This document shows, in pieces, positions 1-8,553 of a DNA stretch of 45,533 nucleotides. Source of the stretch: Coriobacteriaceae bacterium AM100-PB1-1D-6A (GTDB lineage Bacteria; Actinomycetota; Coriobacteriia; Coriobacteriales; Coriobacteriaceae); contig JAQDNC010000009.1 of NCBI GenBank assembly GCA_027660625.1, positions 54,133 to 99,665 on the forward strand. Direction: 5' to 3'. Both the position numbers and the translations under genes were made by a program. Position 1 is the stretch's first letter. Every line of letters begins with the position of its first letter. The notes under the pieces are model-generated. The model was not told where the DNA came from and did no database searches. It was given only the letters and a program-made list of their open reading frames with translations.

Positions 1-342
1 GCAACCTCATTCCTGCCCTAGGGGCACGTACTCCAGGCACCGTTCTCAAACATGTTTTGAGGGCTGATGCAAATTTAGTGGCTCTGCTTTGCCGAGCCCT
101 TATATGGGGAGGCCGGAGCCAAGGCTCCGGCCTCACACAATTCCCTATCAGATTAAGCGAGCGATCAGGGAATCGCACTCCCCTTGCCGAGTTAACGTAG
201 GGCCCGCCCTGGTGTTACTTTTCAGAACACTCCGCAGGACGCAAGAAACCCCCGCCGCACGAAGTGCGCAGCGGGGGTTTCTTGCATGTCCGAGGACGTT
301 CTGAAAAGTAACAACAGGGCGGGCCCGGACGAGAACAAACAA
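1..342. other. Gene-free, hairpin-rich intergenic region downstream of oppF
   Basis: No credible coding frame was found here. The stretch holds three successive inverted repeats. The first is an 11-bp stem at 110-120/123-133. The second is a 7-bp stem at 139-145/166-172. The third is a long composite palindrome at 200-326, described separately. The sequence left of 100 shows nothing recognisable apart from a short GGGCT/AGCCC repeat. Any gene further left lies outside the window. Confidence 0.6.
200..326. terminator. Long composite inverted repeat containing a bidirectional terminator-like hairpin after oppF
   Basis: A roughly 127-bp near-palindrome starts 17 nt after the oppF stop. The outer arms GGGCCCGCCCTG (200-211) and CAGGGCGGGCCC (315-326) are perfect complements. 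The next arms, GTTACTTTTCAGAAC (214-228) and GTTCTGAAAAGTAAC (298-312), are also perfect over 15 bp. The core pairs GCAAGAAACCCCCGC (241-255) with its complement at 271-285 around CGCAC-GAA-GTGCG. The core resembles a GC-rich terminator ending in a short T run on both strands. The surrounding arms make the whole much longer than a normal terminator, so a small non-autonomous repeat element is an alternative. I saw no target-site duplication at the edges. Confidence 0.6.
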
Positions 343-1371
343 CTACAGGTCGATGTGCGATTCCTTGATCGGGAACGGCTCCGCGAAGTGACAGGCGCAG
401 CAGTGACCCGGTGCAACTTCCTTAAACTCGGGGAGCTTCTCGGAGCAGATACCCTGCGCGATCGGGCAACGCGTATGGAAACGGCAGCCGGTCGGCGGAT
501 CCAGCGGCGACGGCGGATCGCCAGCGAGGATGATGCGCTTGCGGGTCTTCTGGATATCAGGATCGGGAACCGGCACGGCAGACAGCAGCGACTGCGTGTA
601 CGGATGGTGAGGCTCGCTATAGAGCGTCTTCCAGTCCGAAACCTCGACCATCTTACCCAGATACATAACGGCAACGCGATCGGAGATGTGCTGTACGACG
701 GACAGGTCGTGTGCGATAAACAGATACGCGGTACCGAACTTGTCCTGCAGTTCCTTGAGCAGGTTCAGAACCTGGGCCTGAATGGACACATCCAGAGCGG
801 ATACCGGCTCGTCACAGATAATCAGCTTGGGCTTCAGCGCAAAAGCGCGGGCAATACCGACACGCTGACGCTGGCCGCCCGAGAACTCATGCGGATAGCG
901 GTTGATATGCTCGGGGTTCAGTCCAACGACGTCGAGAAGCTCACGGACGCGCTCAATGCGCTCCTCCTTGGTACCCACACCATGAATGGTCATGGGCTCG
1001 GAGACAATCTCACCGATGGTCATACGAGGGTTGAGCGAAGCATAAGGATCCTGGAAGATAAACTGCATCTCACGACGCATGTCCTTGATCTCATGCTTGC
1101 TCATCTCGGCAACATCTTTGCCCTGGAAGAACACCTTGCCGGCGGTCGGCTTGGTCAGACGCATGATAGTGCGGCCCGTGGTGGATTTACCGCAACCAGA
1201 CTCGCCAACCAGACCAAAGGTCTCGCCAGGATAAATCTCAAAAGAGATGTCGTTTACAGCAGAGACGACGCGCTTGGAAAAACGCTTGGCGAACATGCCG
1301 GACTCTGCGGGAAACTCCTTGGAGAGGTGCTCGACCTTCAGCAGTGGAGTGCGCTCGTTATTGTCTGCCAT
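343..1371 (-). CDS. oppF: Oligopeptide ABC transporter ATP-binding protein OppF
   Basis: One of the two ATPases that power the oligopeptide importer encoded by this five-gene cluster; it acts on the cytoplasmic face with OppD. The 342-residue protein has Walker A GESGCGKS (56-63), signature FSGGQRQR (163-170) and Walker B LIICDEP (183-189). Its C-terminal oligopeptide-type extension carries a cysteine cluster (Cys296, 302, 309 and 324-327), which in this family is associated with an iron-sulfur site. The ATG follows the oppD stop with no spacing, so translation is probably coupled. It is the last gene of the opp unit, before the long palindrome at 200-326. The family call is secure. Peptide rather than other cargo is inferred from the complete OppABCDF set. 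Confidence 0.93.
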   Translation of the reverse strand: MADNNERTPLLKVEHLSKEFPAESGMFAKRFSKRVVSAVNDISFEIYPGETFGLVGESGCGKSTTGRTIMRLTKPTAGKVFFQGKDVAEMSKHEIKDMRREMQFIFQDPYASLNPRMTIGEIVSEPMTIHGVGTKEERIERVRELLDVVGLNPEHINRYPHEFSGGQRQRVGIARAFALKPKLIICDEPVSALDVSIQAQVLNLLKELQDKFGTAYLFIAHDLSVVQHISDRVAVMYLGKMVEVSDWKTLYSEPHHPYTQSLLSAVPVPDPDIQKTRKRIILAGDPPSPLDPPTGCRFHTRCPIAQGICSEKLPEFKEVAPGHCCACHFAEPFPIKESHIDL

Positions 1372-2463
1372 TTACGCCTCGCCTCCCTTCTTGGAATCCT
1401 TGCGCGTACGGGACGTCTCAGGAGCGTTCTTGAGGAACTCGGGGTCACCGGAATAGTGGCACGCAGAATAGTGACCGGACTCGGTGACAACGCGCTCAGG
1501 GCGCTGCTTGCGGCACTTGTCCGTCGCGTAGGGGCAACGAGGAGAGAAGACGCAGCCCTCAGGCAGGTTCATGAGCGAAGGCGGGTTGCCGTGAATCGGC
1601 GTCAGCGGCTTCTTCTCTTCGATTGCCTGCTCCGGGATGGAGCGGATAAGACCCCAGGTGTAGGGGTGGCGGCTCTCGTAGAAGATTTCCTCAGCAGTAC
1701 CGAACTCAACGGGGCGGCCGGCGTACATAACCATGATCTTATCGGCCATATCGGCGACAACACCCAGGTCATGGGTAATCATGATGATGGCGTTGCCGTT
1801 CTTCTCCTGCATCTCCTGCATGAGCTCGATAATCTGAGCCTGGATGGTAACGTCCAGGGCAGTCGTGGGCTCGTCGGCAATCAGAATATCGGGATCGCAG
1901 GCAAGGGCCATGGCAATCATGACTCGCTGACGCATACCGCCAGAGAACTGGTGCGGATACTCATTGACGCGCTTCTCGGGCTCGGGGATACCCACGAGGT
2001 CCAAAAGCTCGGTGGCACGCTTGAGCGCCTCCTGCTTGGAGTAGCCACGGTGCAGATGAAGACCCTCGCCCACCTGCCTGCCGATCTTATAGACCGGGTT
2101 CAAGGAGGTCATAGGATCCTGGAAGATCATCGCGATATCGTTGCCGCGAATGTGCTGCATCTCTTCCTCGGTCATTTCGAGGATGGAGCGGCCGCGATAG
2201 CGAACGTCACCGCCCTCGATCTTTCCCGGAGGCATCGAGATGAGGCCCATGATGGTCATGGCGGTCACGGACTTACCGGAGCCGGACTCACCGACGACGC
2301 CCAGGGTTTCGCCGCGATCGAGCGTGTAGGAGACACCGTCGACAGCGCGAACAACGCCATCCTCGGTGTGGAAATACATCTTAAGGTCATCGACCTCGAG
2401 CAGATGCTGGCCCTCAGGAACCGGCTGATCCTTCAGGTCCACATAGTTCTTGTTCTTCTTCAT
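1372..2463 (-). CDS. oppD: Oligopeptide ABC transporter ATP-binding protein OppD
   Basis: ATPase partner of OppF in the oligopeptide importer. The 363-residue protein has Walker A GESGSGKS (58-65), signature FSGGMRQR (173-180) and Walker B ILIADEP (193-199). The C-terminal extension has the conserved CVFSPRC...C cysteine cluster shared with OppF. The start lies 2 nt after the oppC stop. The only Shine-Dalgarno-like bases lie in the end of oppC, which suggests translational coupling. The C-terminus is rich in Lys, Arg and Ser and looks like an unstructured tail. Length and motifs are normal for the family. Confidence 0.93.
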   Translation of the reverse strand: MKKNKNYVDLKDQPVPEGQHLLEVDDLKMYFHTEDGVVRAVDGVSYTLDRGETLGVVGESGSGKSVTAMTIMGLISMPPGKIEGGDVRYRGRSILEMTEEEMQHIRGNDIAMIFQDPMTSLNPVYKIGRQVGEGLHLHRGYSKQEALKRATELLDLVGIPEPEKRVNEYPHQFSGGMRQRVMIAMALACDPDILIADEPTTALDVTIQAQIIELMQEMQEKNGNAIIMITHDLGVVADMADKIMVMYAGRPVEFGTAEEIFYESRHPYTWGLIRSIPEQAIEEKKPLTPIHGNPPSLMNLPEGCVFSPRCPYATDKCRKQRPERVVTESGHYSACHYSGDPEFLKNAPETSRTRKDSKKGGEA

Positions 2464-2465
2464 CC

Positions 2466-3401
2466 TTATGCGTCCTTCATCTTGACGTCGAGGGCGTCGC
2501 GCAGACCGTCACCCAGCAGGGTGAAGGCGAGCACCGTCGAGAGAATTGCCAGACCGGGCATGATCATCATCCAGGGAGCGGTCAGAAGATACTGCTGACC
2601 GTCCTGAATCATGGAGCCCCACGAAGGCGTAGGCGGAATAACGCCCATGCCGAGGAAGGACAGAGCGGACTCGGTCAGAATGGCGCCACCAATGTTCATG
2701 GTCGCGTAGACCACGATGGAGGCGACGGAGTTCGGGAAGATGTGACGCACGACGATACGAGCATCAGATGCACCCATCGCGCGCGCTGCATCAACATAGT
2801 CGTTTTCCTTGACCGTCAAGATTGCAGAGCGGAAGACGCGCGCAATCGAAGGCCAGCCAAGAATGCCGATGGCGATAAAGACGTTCTGAAGACCACGGCC
2901 GATAACGGCGATCATGGCGACAACGAACAGCACGTACGGGAACGCCAGGAAGATGTCCGCACAGCGCATGATGATCGTATCCCAAATGCCGCCGTAGAAA
3001 CCGGCCAGGGCGCCCATGACCAGGCCGATCAATGTGGAGATGGCGGTGGCCATGATACCGACAGAAAGCGAAACGCGTGCACCGTAGATAACGCGGACGA
3101 GAATGTCGCGACCGAGGGCATCGGTGCCAAACGGGTGCTCGGCACACGGAGCCAGTAGCGATGTCTCGGCCATGGTGGTCGAATCGGAAGCCGTCGGCGA
3201 ACCGAGCCAGGGCTTAGCCCACAGATCTGCGGTCAGGGCAACCACAACGACGATGATGATCCAGCAGACACCGATAACGGCGAGCTTGTTCTTACGAAGA
3301 CGCTTAAAAGCGTCGCCCCACAGCGTGCGGGACTTGGCGGGAGCAGATGCGACCTTGGTGGCGGTAGCCTGCTCCTGAGACTGAGAATCAGTTTCCTGCA
3401 T
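2466..3401 (-). CDS. oppC: Oligopeptide ABC transporter permease OppC
   Basis: Second membrane subunit of the importer, forming the translocation path with OppB. The 311-residue protein has a polar N-terminal segment (about residues 1-30). One transmembrane helix (LAVIGVCWIIIVVVVALTA) follows, then a periplasm-side loop containing HPFGTDALGRDILVRVIYGARVS, cited here only as the usual OppC signature region before helix 2. Five helices in all follow the first. An EAA-type loop (ARAMGASDARIVVRHIFPNS) contacts the ATPases. A strong GGGAGG site precedes the ATG, and the gene begins 14 nt after the oppB stop. Confidence 0.93.
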   Translation of the reverse strand: MQETDSQSQEQATATKVASAPAKSRTLWGDAFKRLRKNKLAVIGVCWIIIVVVVALTADLWAKPWLGSPTASDSTTMAETSLLAPCAEHPFGTDALGRDILVRVIYGARVSLSVGIMATAISTLIGLVMGALAGFYGGIWDTIIMRCADIFLAFPYVLFVVAMIAVIGRGLQNVFIAIGILGWPSIARVFRSAILTVKENDYVDAARAMGASDARIVVRHIFPNSVASIVVYATMNIGGAILTESALSFLGMGVIPPTPSWGSMIQDGQQYLLTAPWMMIMPGLAILSTVLAFTLLGDGLRDALDVKMKDA

Positions 3402-3415
3402 GAGACGTACCTCCC

Positions 3416-4453
3416 TTAGGCCTTATCCGACGGACCGCCAAGGCGGATGCGCGGGTCGAGGAATGCATAGCTAATGTCGACGAGCAGGTTGATCACCATG
3501 ACGACGACAACGATGAGCGTAACGCCGCCCATAACGATGGGCCAGTCACGCATGCTAATGGCGCGATAGACCTCATAGCCGATACCGGGCCAGTTGAAGA
3601 CCGTCTCAGTCAGGATGGCGCCCGAAAGCATGCCGCCAAAGTCGACACCAATATAGGTAACGACGGGGATGAGTGCATTCTTAAGCGCATGCTTGACGAT
3701 GATCGCACGATTGGAGAGACCCTTGGCCTTTGCCGTACGGATGTAATCCTGGTTCATGACGTCAAGCAGCTGCGAGCGCATAATGCGCGCAGCATAAGCG
3801 GTCGAAACCGAAGCCAGCGTAATGGTCGGAAGCACATAGTGCATCCAATCCTGATACTGAGAGCTGGAACCGCCGGCACCCGAGATCGGCATGGAGATTG
3901 CACCGCCCGTGGCGTCCTTGAGGATGACGCCAAAGAACAGCTGCAGCAACATACCGAGCCAGAAGGCCGGGACCGCAACGAGGATCGACGTGGTGAGCGT
4001 TACCAAAATATCCCAGAAGGAATAACGCTTTACCGCCGAAATGATACCCGCACCGATACCCATAATTGCCTCGAGCACGATGGCGCACGCGGCAAGTTTG
4101 ACCGTATACGGATACTTCTGGGCAAAGATTTCCGTAACCGGCAGCTTGCGCTGATACGAATTGCCCAGATCGCCATGAAGCAGGCCGTTCATGTAATACA
4201 AGTAACGGTCCACGAGCGACGTTTGAACGGGGTCGCCGTTCTCGTCAAGGATCGCGTTGCCGTCATCGTCCGTCTGGACCAGGTGATAGCGAACGCGAAG
4301 CTGAAGCTCCACCTCGGGGGACAGAGCCTTGTCTCCACCGATCAGCTTGATCGGATCTCCCGGCACGATATTCTGGAGGGCGAACAGAATCAGCGTAACG
4401 CCCAAAAACACCGGGATGAACTGAAGCACACGTTTAACGATGTACTTACCCAT
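3416..4453 (-). CDS. oppB: Oligopeptide ABC transporter permease OppB
   Basis: First membrane subunit of the oligopeptide importer. The 345-residue protein starts with a transmembrane helix (about residues 10-30). A long extracytoplasmic loop (about 31-110) follows, containing a DDDGNAILDENGDPVQTS segment of the kind seen in Gram-positive OppB proteins. Five more helices come next, with the EAA loop TAKAKGLSNRAIIVKHALKN. An AGGGGAG ribosome binding site lies just before the ATG. A 156-bp gap separates it from oppA upstream and contains a stem-loop, consistent with the binding protein being made in excess of the permease. Confidence 0.93.
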   Translation of the reverse strand: MGKYIVKRVLQFIPVFLGVTLILFALQNIVPGDPIKLIGGDKALSPEVELQLRVRYHLVQTDDDGNAILDENGDPVQTSLVDRYLYYMNGLLHGDLGNSYQRKLPVTEIFAQKYPYTVKLAACAIVLEAIMGIGAGIISAVKRYSFWDILVTLTTSILVAVPAFWLGMLLQLFFGVILKDATGGAISMPISGAGGSSSQYQDWMHYVLPTITLASVSTAYAARIMRSQLLDVMNQDYIRTAKAKGLSNRAIIVKHALKNALIPVVTYIGVDFGGMLSGAILTETVFNWPGIGYEVYRAISMRDWPIVMGGVTLIVVVVMVINLLVDISYAFLDPRIRLGGPSDKA

Positions 4454-4484
4454 ACCACTCCCCTATCTAGGGATTAACCTAAAT

Positions 4485-4512
4485 GGGATGCCGATCGCCA
4501 GACCGGCATCCC
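4485..4512 (-). terminator. Stem-loop between oppA and oppB, possible partial terminator
   Basis: The 9-bp arms GGGATGCCG (4485-4493) and CGGCATCCC (4504-4512) are perfect complements around a 10-nt loop. On the minus strand they are followed by ATTTAGGTT, a poor U-tract. Such hairpins after the binding-protein gene often allow partial read-through or protect the upstream mRNA. No other promoter is obvious between oppA and oppB. Confidence 0.45.
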
Positions 4513-4609
4513 AAAATTACCATCAGCCAGTTTACCCCAGGTTAGGGAGAACTGTATGTTTCCCATGAGGTCTACGTAAATACTTGACCCTCACGGAAGC
4601 TGCAAACTC

Positions 4610-6286
4610 TTAGGCGAGCTCAGCGGTACCCAGATCGGCGTGCTTCTGCGGATCGACATAGAGGTGCTTAATGCGATCGGAGCCGGCGATGGTGTGCGTG
4701 TAGAACATAATCGGGATGACCGGGCAGTCGGCAGCGACCATTGCGTCGGCCTCCTGCATCTTAGCGACGCGCTCCTCGTCGTCAACAATAGTACGAGCCT
4801 CGTCGACCTTGGCGTCGAACTCGGGGTTGTTGTAACCGGAGCGGTTGTCGCCACCGAGGGAGTCGGAGTGGAACAGCGGATACAGGAAGTTGTCCATGAT
4901 CGGGTAGTCGGCAATCCAACCCAGACGACCGAACTGATAGTTAAAGTTCTGATACTGCTCGAGCAGGGCAGACCACTCAGGGGTATCGGAGACAGCGGTA
5001 ACGCCAACCTTGGCGAGGTCACCGATGATGGACTCCATGATCTCCTTGTGACCGCCGTCCTGGTTGTAGGACAGGGTCACGCTAATGCCACGATCCCCGT
5101 TAGCGCCAGCGGGAGCAACCTTGTCGAGGTACTCGTTAGCCTTGTCGACATCGTAGGCGCAGAACTCCCATGCGCCCTCCTTGTAGCCATCGATGCCCGG
5201 AGGAACAATGCCGTCGGCAGGAGTACGGGTACCCTTGAAGATGGTCTTGCAGATGGCCTCACGGTTGATGGCCAGGGAGATACCCCTGCGCAGGTCGGCG
5301 TTGCTGAACGGCTCGGCCGTGGTGTTGCAGGTCAGATAGTACGTGGAAGGCTCGGCGCCGAGCAGCATGCGCTCGCCGTCACCCATGGTGTAGCCGTCCT
5401 TGGACACGCCGCGATCCTTCTTGGCGGCGTCGATCTGAGCGACGGGAACGTCGCAGACATCGAGGTTACCGGCCTGGAACTCCTTGTAGGCGGTCTCCAT
5501 GTCCTTGATGACCTGGAAGTGGATGCCATCGATCTTGGCCTTGTCGCCATAGTAATCGTCGAACTTCTTGACGTTGATCTCCTGGCCATCCTCCCACTTG
5601 CCGTCCATCATGAACGGGCCGTTACCGACCGGGGCGAGGTAGAAGCTCTTGACATCGGACTCGGCGCACTCGGGAACCGGGGCCAGAGCCGGGTGAGAGG
5701 CGACGAAGGGGAAGTCGGCGTAAGCGGAAGCCAGCTTGACGACGAGGGTCTCATCGTCGGGGCAGGTAACACCGCTGAGCTCGGTAGCGTTACCGGCAAG
5801 CAGATCGTCATAGCCCTCGACCATGGAAAGGTGATAGGAGACCTCGGAAGGGCCGTACTCGGTAGCGACAGCCGACTTGGTGTTGACCAGACGCTCCCAA
5901 CCGAGCTTGAAGGACTTGGAGGTAACGTCGTCACCGTTGTGGAACTTGGCCTTCTTGATCTTGAAGGTGAACTCGGTGGCGTCGTCGTTGGCCTCGAAGG
6001 ACTCGCAAGCCAGCGGAACGATCTCGCCCTTCTCGGCGTCATAAGAGGTCAGAGCATCAAAGAGCTGGTACTCGACCTGAGTGCCCTGGTCCTCCTGGAC
6101 ATTGTAGGGGTCGATGCAGACCGGGTTGTTGATGTAGAAGTTCAGCTTCGAACCGGACTCAGAACCGGAAGCGTCGCCGCCCTTCTTGCCGCATGCGGCA
6201 AGAAAAGCCATGGAGCTCGCAGCAAGGGTACCGCCGACAAAGGCGCGACGACCCATAACGGGCTGGTGGAACATAGAATCAGCCAT
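4610..6286 (-). CDS. oppA: Oligopeptide-binding lipoprotein OppA (family 5 extracellular solute-binding protein)
   Basis: Captures peptides outside the cell and delivers them to OppBC. The chosen ATG gives 558 residues. It is preceded by AAGGAGG with a 5-nt gap, so I prefer it to a longer frame starting 48 nt upstream. The N-terminus has a twin-arginine motif (GRRAF, Arg13-Arg14), a hydrophobic stretch and a lipobox LAAC with Cys32, so a Tat-exported lipoprotein is likely. The mature part has the family 5 core, with segments such as VEGYDDLLAG and LRRGISLAINREA typical of peptide-binding proteins. It is the first gene of the opp unit; secG, with its own terminator, lies upstream. Confidence 0.92.
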   Translation of the reverse strand: MADSMFHQPVMGRRAFVGGTLAASSMAFLAACGKKGGDASGSESGSKLNFYINNPVCIDPYNVQEDQGTQVEYQLFDALTSYDAEKGEIVPLACESFEANDDATEFTFKIKKAKFHNGDDVTSKSFKLGWERLVNTKSAVATEYGPSEVSYHLSMVEGYDDLLAGNATELSGVTCPDDETLVVKLASAYADFPFVASHPALAPVPECAESDVKSFYLAPVGNGPFMMDGKWEDGQEINVKKFDDYYGDKAKIDGIHFQVIKDMETAYKEFQAGNLDVCDVPVAQIDAAKKDRGVSKDGYTMGDGERMLLGAEPSTYYLTCNTTAEPFSNADLRRGISLAINREAICKTIFKGTRTPADGIVPPGIDGYKEGAWEFCAYDVDKANEYLDKVAPAGANGDRGISVTLSYNQDGGHKEIMESIIGDLAKVGVTAVSDTPEWSALLEQYQNFNYQFGRLGWIADYPIMDNFLYPLFHSDSLGGDNRSGYNNPEFDAKVDEARTIVDDEERVAKMQEADAMVAADCPVIPIMFYTHTIAGSDRIKHLYVDPQKHADLGTAELA

Positions 6287-6525
6287 GCCATCCTCCTTAT
6301 GAGATAGGACAAAGAAATGTTCAGTCGGACACATGTCGAGACAATCCGATCCGAACCATCAAAACGCCGCCCGTTGCTATGGCTGGTTATGCACAACGAA
6401 CCAACGTTTCTCAATACAGTAGCGCATTTTATGCACGATTTGGGGCTAATTCCGGTCAACGGTCGAGAATTTCTTTAGTTGGGCGAAGTATGTGGGGATA
6501 TTTTGGCTCTGTTACAAATATGTAA

Positions 6526-6562
6526 ACAAAAAGGGTCCCGCACTTGCGGAACCCTTTTCAAG
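6526..6562 (-). terminator. Intrinsic terminator of secG
   Basis: The stem AAAAGGGT (6529-6536) pairs with ACCCTTTT (6551-6558). Inner CCGC/GCGG pairs form around a 4-nt loop. On the minus strand the hairpin is followed by TTTTTGTTT, a good U-tract. It lies about 20 nt after the secG stop and separates secG from oppA. Confidence 0.85.
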
Positions 6563-6580
6563 TATTTATGTGGCTCGTGC

Positions 6581-6835
6581 TTAGTAGCCGACGATACCCT
6601 GCGGGAAGAAGAACATGCACAGGACGACACACACGGCAAAAACGACGGCCATAATTACCGTCAGGCGATCGAGGTTCTGCTCCATGACGCCCGTGGCAGA
6701 GCTGGAGTTATACAGCGAGCTAGCGATCATATCCGAAACGCCGGTGCCCTTACCAGAGTGCATCAGGACGAGAATCGTCAGCGCCACGGCAGAGACAGCC
6801 CAAACGACAAACAGAAGAATCTGAAACGGACCCAT
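6581..6835 (-). CDS. secG: Preprotein translocase subunit SecG
   Basis: Small membrane subunit of the SecYEG channel that assists SecA-driven protein export. The 84-residue product has the SecG layout: a first helix (about residues 5-24), a cytosolic loop with the characteristic HSGKGTGVSD segment, then VMEQNLDRLT and a second helix (about 58-78). An AAGGAG site lies 8 nt before the ATG. The gene sits after the glycolytic block, as in many actinobacteria and firmicutes, but gpmI lies between it and tpiA, and a terminator precedes it. It is therefore probably transcribed alone. Confidence 0.92.
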   Translation of the reverse strand: MGPFQILLFVVWAVSAVALTILVLMHSGKGTGVSDMIASSLYNSSSATGVMEQNLDRLTVIMAVVFAVCVVLCMFFFPQGIVGY

Positions 6836-6932
6836 AGATAAGCTCCTTAATAGAACAATTCAAACTCCAGTACTGTACCACAACCCCCAGCACTCCCCCA
6901 TCAGCCATTTGGTGACGAGGTAGAAATAGCGC

Positions 6933-6966
6933 AAAAAAAGAGGGTTGTCCGGTTGTGGACAACCCC
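6933..6966 (-). terminator. Intrinsic terminator of the pgk-tpiA-gpmI unit
   Basis: A perfect 9-bp stem, GGGTTGTCC (6942-6950) with GGACAACCC (6957-6965), has a 6-nt loop. On the minus strand it is followed by CTCTTTTTTTGC. It starts about 30 nt after the gpmI stop codon. This is a strong terminator candidate. Confidence 0.9.
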
Positions 6967-6994
6967 CTTACTAGAAAACGGTATTTGTTTTCTA

Positions 6995-8548
6995 TTAGGC
7001 CTCGGTGGCGAGTACGCGACCCGTCATCTCGGCGGAAGGCTCAATACCAGCCATGGTGAGCATGGTCGGAGCGATATCGGAAAGACGGCCGTCCTCGATA
7101 CCGGTGAGCTGTGCCTTCTCATCAACGATGATGAACGGCACGCGGTTGGTGGTGTGAGCCGTGAACGGATGCTTGGAACCGTCGGAAGCAACGTCAAACA
7201 TGTGATCGGCGTTGCCGTGATCGGCGGTAATCAGCGCAAAGCCGCCCTTAGCGAGAATCGCCGGGACAACCTTGGACAGGGCATCGTCAACAGCCTCGAC
7301 GGCCTTAACGGCAGCGTCGAAGACACCGGTGTGACCAACCATGTCGCAGTTTGCGAAGTTCACGATGTAGAAATCAGCGCGATCCTCGTTGATGGCGGCG
7401 ACAAGCTTCTCGGTAACCTCGGGAGCGCTCATCTCAGGTTGCAGGTCGTAGGTAGCGACCTTGGGAGAAGCGACGAGCACGCGCTCCTCGCCCTCCTTGG
7501 GCTCCTCGATGCCGCCGTTGAGGAAGAACGTCACGTGGGCGTACTTCTCGGTCTCGGCGGTGTGCAGCTGCTTCAGGCCATTGGCGGCGATAACGTCGGC
7601 CAGAACGTTCTCGGGGAACGTCTTGGGGAAGGCGACCTCGACGTCAAACGTCGGGTCGTACTCGGTCATCGTCACAAAGTGCGAAAGCTTGATCTGCTCG
7701 CGCTCAAAGCCGTCGAACTCCTTGTCCGTGAACACGCGAGTCATCTGACGAGCGCGGTCGGGACGGAAGTTGAAGAAGATGGCCGCGTCGCCCTCGTGGA
7801 TGCCCTCGTTGTGGGCAGCGAAGGGCTCGACGAACTCGTCGCCGCGCGGATCCTTCTCGTAGTAGGCCTTGATACCGGCAACAGGGTCGGTATCGGCATC
7901 GGATGCGTTGACCATGACATCGTAGGCGCGCTGGATGCGCTCCCAACGGTTGTCGCGGTCCATGGCCCAATAACGGCCCGAGACGGTGGCAACGCGAGCG
8001 TCGCAACCGGTCTCCTCGGAGATCTTAGCCAGGAAGGCGCAGAACTCACTCATGTAACCGGCACCGGACTGCGGGTCAACGTCGCGACCATCCATGAAGG
8101 CGTGGACGCGAACGGTCTTGACACCGTGCTCGGCAGCCATCTTGACCAGAGCCTCGACGTGGCTCATATGAGAATGAACACCGCCAGGGCTCATAAGGCC
8201 CATGAGGTGGAGAGTCTTGCCGTCAGCCTTGACGTCGTCCATAGCCTTGACGAAGACCTCGTTCTTGGCGATGGAGCCGTCCTTGATGGCATTGTTGATG
8301 CGCGAAAGCTCCTGGAACACGATGCGGCCGGCACCGATGTTGAGGTGACCCACCTCGGAGTTGCCCATCTGGCCATCGGGAAGACCCACGTCCTCGCCCG
8401 AAGCGCCGAGCGTGGTGTGGGGGTACTTCTCGTACAGGCTATCGAGGAAGGGCGTCTTGGCAGCGGCGACGGCGTTCTCGCCATCGGCCGGAGCCAGGCC
8501 GCAACCATCCATGATGATCAGGAGTGCAGGAAGATGACGCTGTGCCAT
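6995..8548 (-). CDS. gpmI: 2,3-bisphosphoglycerate-independent phosphoglycerate mutase
   Basis: Interconverts 3-phosphoglycerate and 2-phosphoglycerate with two metal ions, probably manganese, in the cytosol. The 517-residue length is normal for the alkaline-phosphatase-superfamily mutase. Visible landmarks are the metal aspartate in LLIIMDGCG (Asp14), the catalytic serine in GNSEVGHLNIGAGR (Ser64), the mid-domain HAFMDGRDVDPQSG, and the C-terminal metal site DHGNADHM. The ATG is 5 nt after the tpiA stop, so it is the third gene of a pgk-tpiA-gpmI unit. Enolase is not in the window. Confidence 0.95.
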   Translation of the reverse strand: MAQRHLPALLIIMDGCGLAPADGENAVAAAKTPFLDSLYEKYPHTTLGASGEDVGLPDGQMGNSEVGHLNIGAGRIVFQELSRINNAIKDGSIAKNEVFVKAMDDVKADGKTLHLMGLMSPGGVHSHMSHVEALVKMAAEHGVKTVRVHAFMDGRDVDPQSGAGYMSEFCAFLAKISEETGCDARVATVSGRYWAMDRDNRWERIQRAYDVMVNASDADTDPVAGIKAYYEKDPRGDEFVEPFAAHNEGIHEGDAAIFFNFRPDRARQMTRVFTDKEFDGFEREQIKLSHFVTMTEYDPTFDVEVAFPKTFPENVLADVIAANGLKQLHTAETEKYAHVTFFLNGGIEEPKEGEERVLVASPKVATYDLQPEMSAPEVTEKLVAAINEDRADFYIVNFANCDMVGHTGVFDAAVKAVEAVDDALSKVVPAILAKGGFALITADHGNADHMFDVASDGSKHPFTAHTTNRVPFIIVDEKAQLTGIEDGRLSDIAPTMLTMAGIEPSAEMTGRVLATEA

Positions 8549-8553
8549 ATGTC

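Noticed and set aside
200..326. A transposon end or insertion sequence
   Set aside because: No transposase fragment and no flanking direct repeat were seen. A repeat element remains possible, but a mobile element cannot be claimed.
286..2598. Long plus-strand open frame antisense to oppF and oppD
   Set aside because: It lies antisense to two clearly recognisable ABC ATPase genes. The translation lacks recognisable domains and is rich in Arg, His and Leu as expected from reversed GC-biased codons. It is a shadow frame.
4640..6307. Plus-strand frame antisense to oppA, and similar frames antisense to gpmI, pgk, gap and the second binding protein
   Set aside because: All are antisense to well-conserved genes and have compositions expected from mirrored codon bias.
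6426..6459. Possible oppA promoter: TTGACC and ATAAAAT on the minus strand
   Set aside because: The two elements are 21 nt apart, too far for a standard promoter. Not strong enough to list as a feature.
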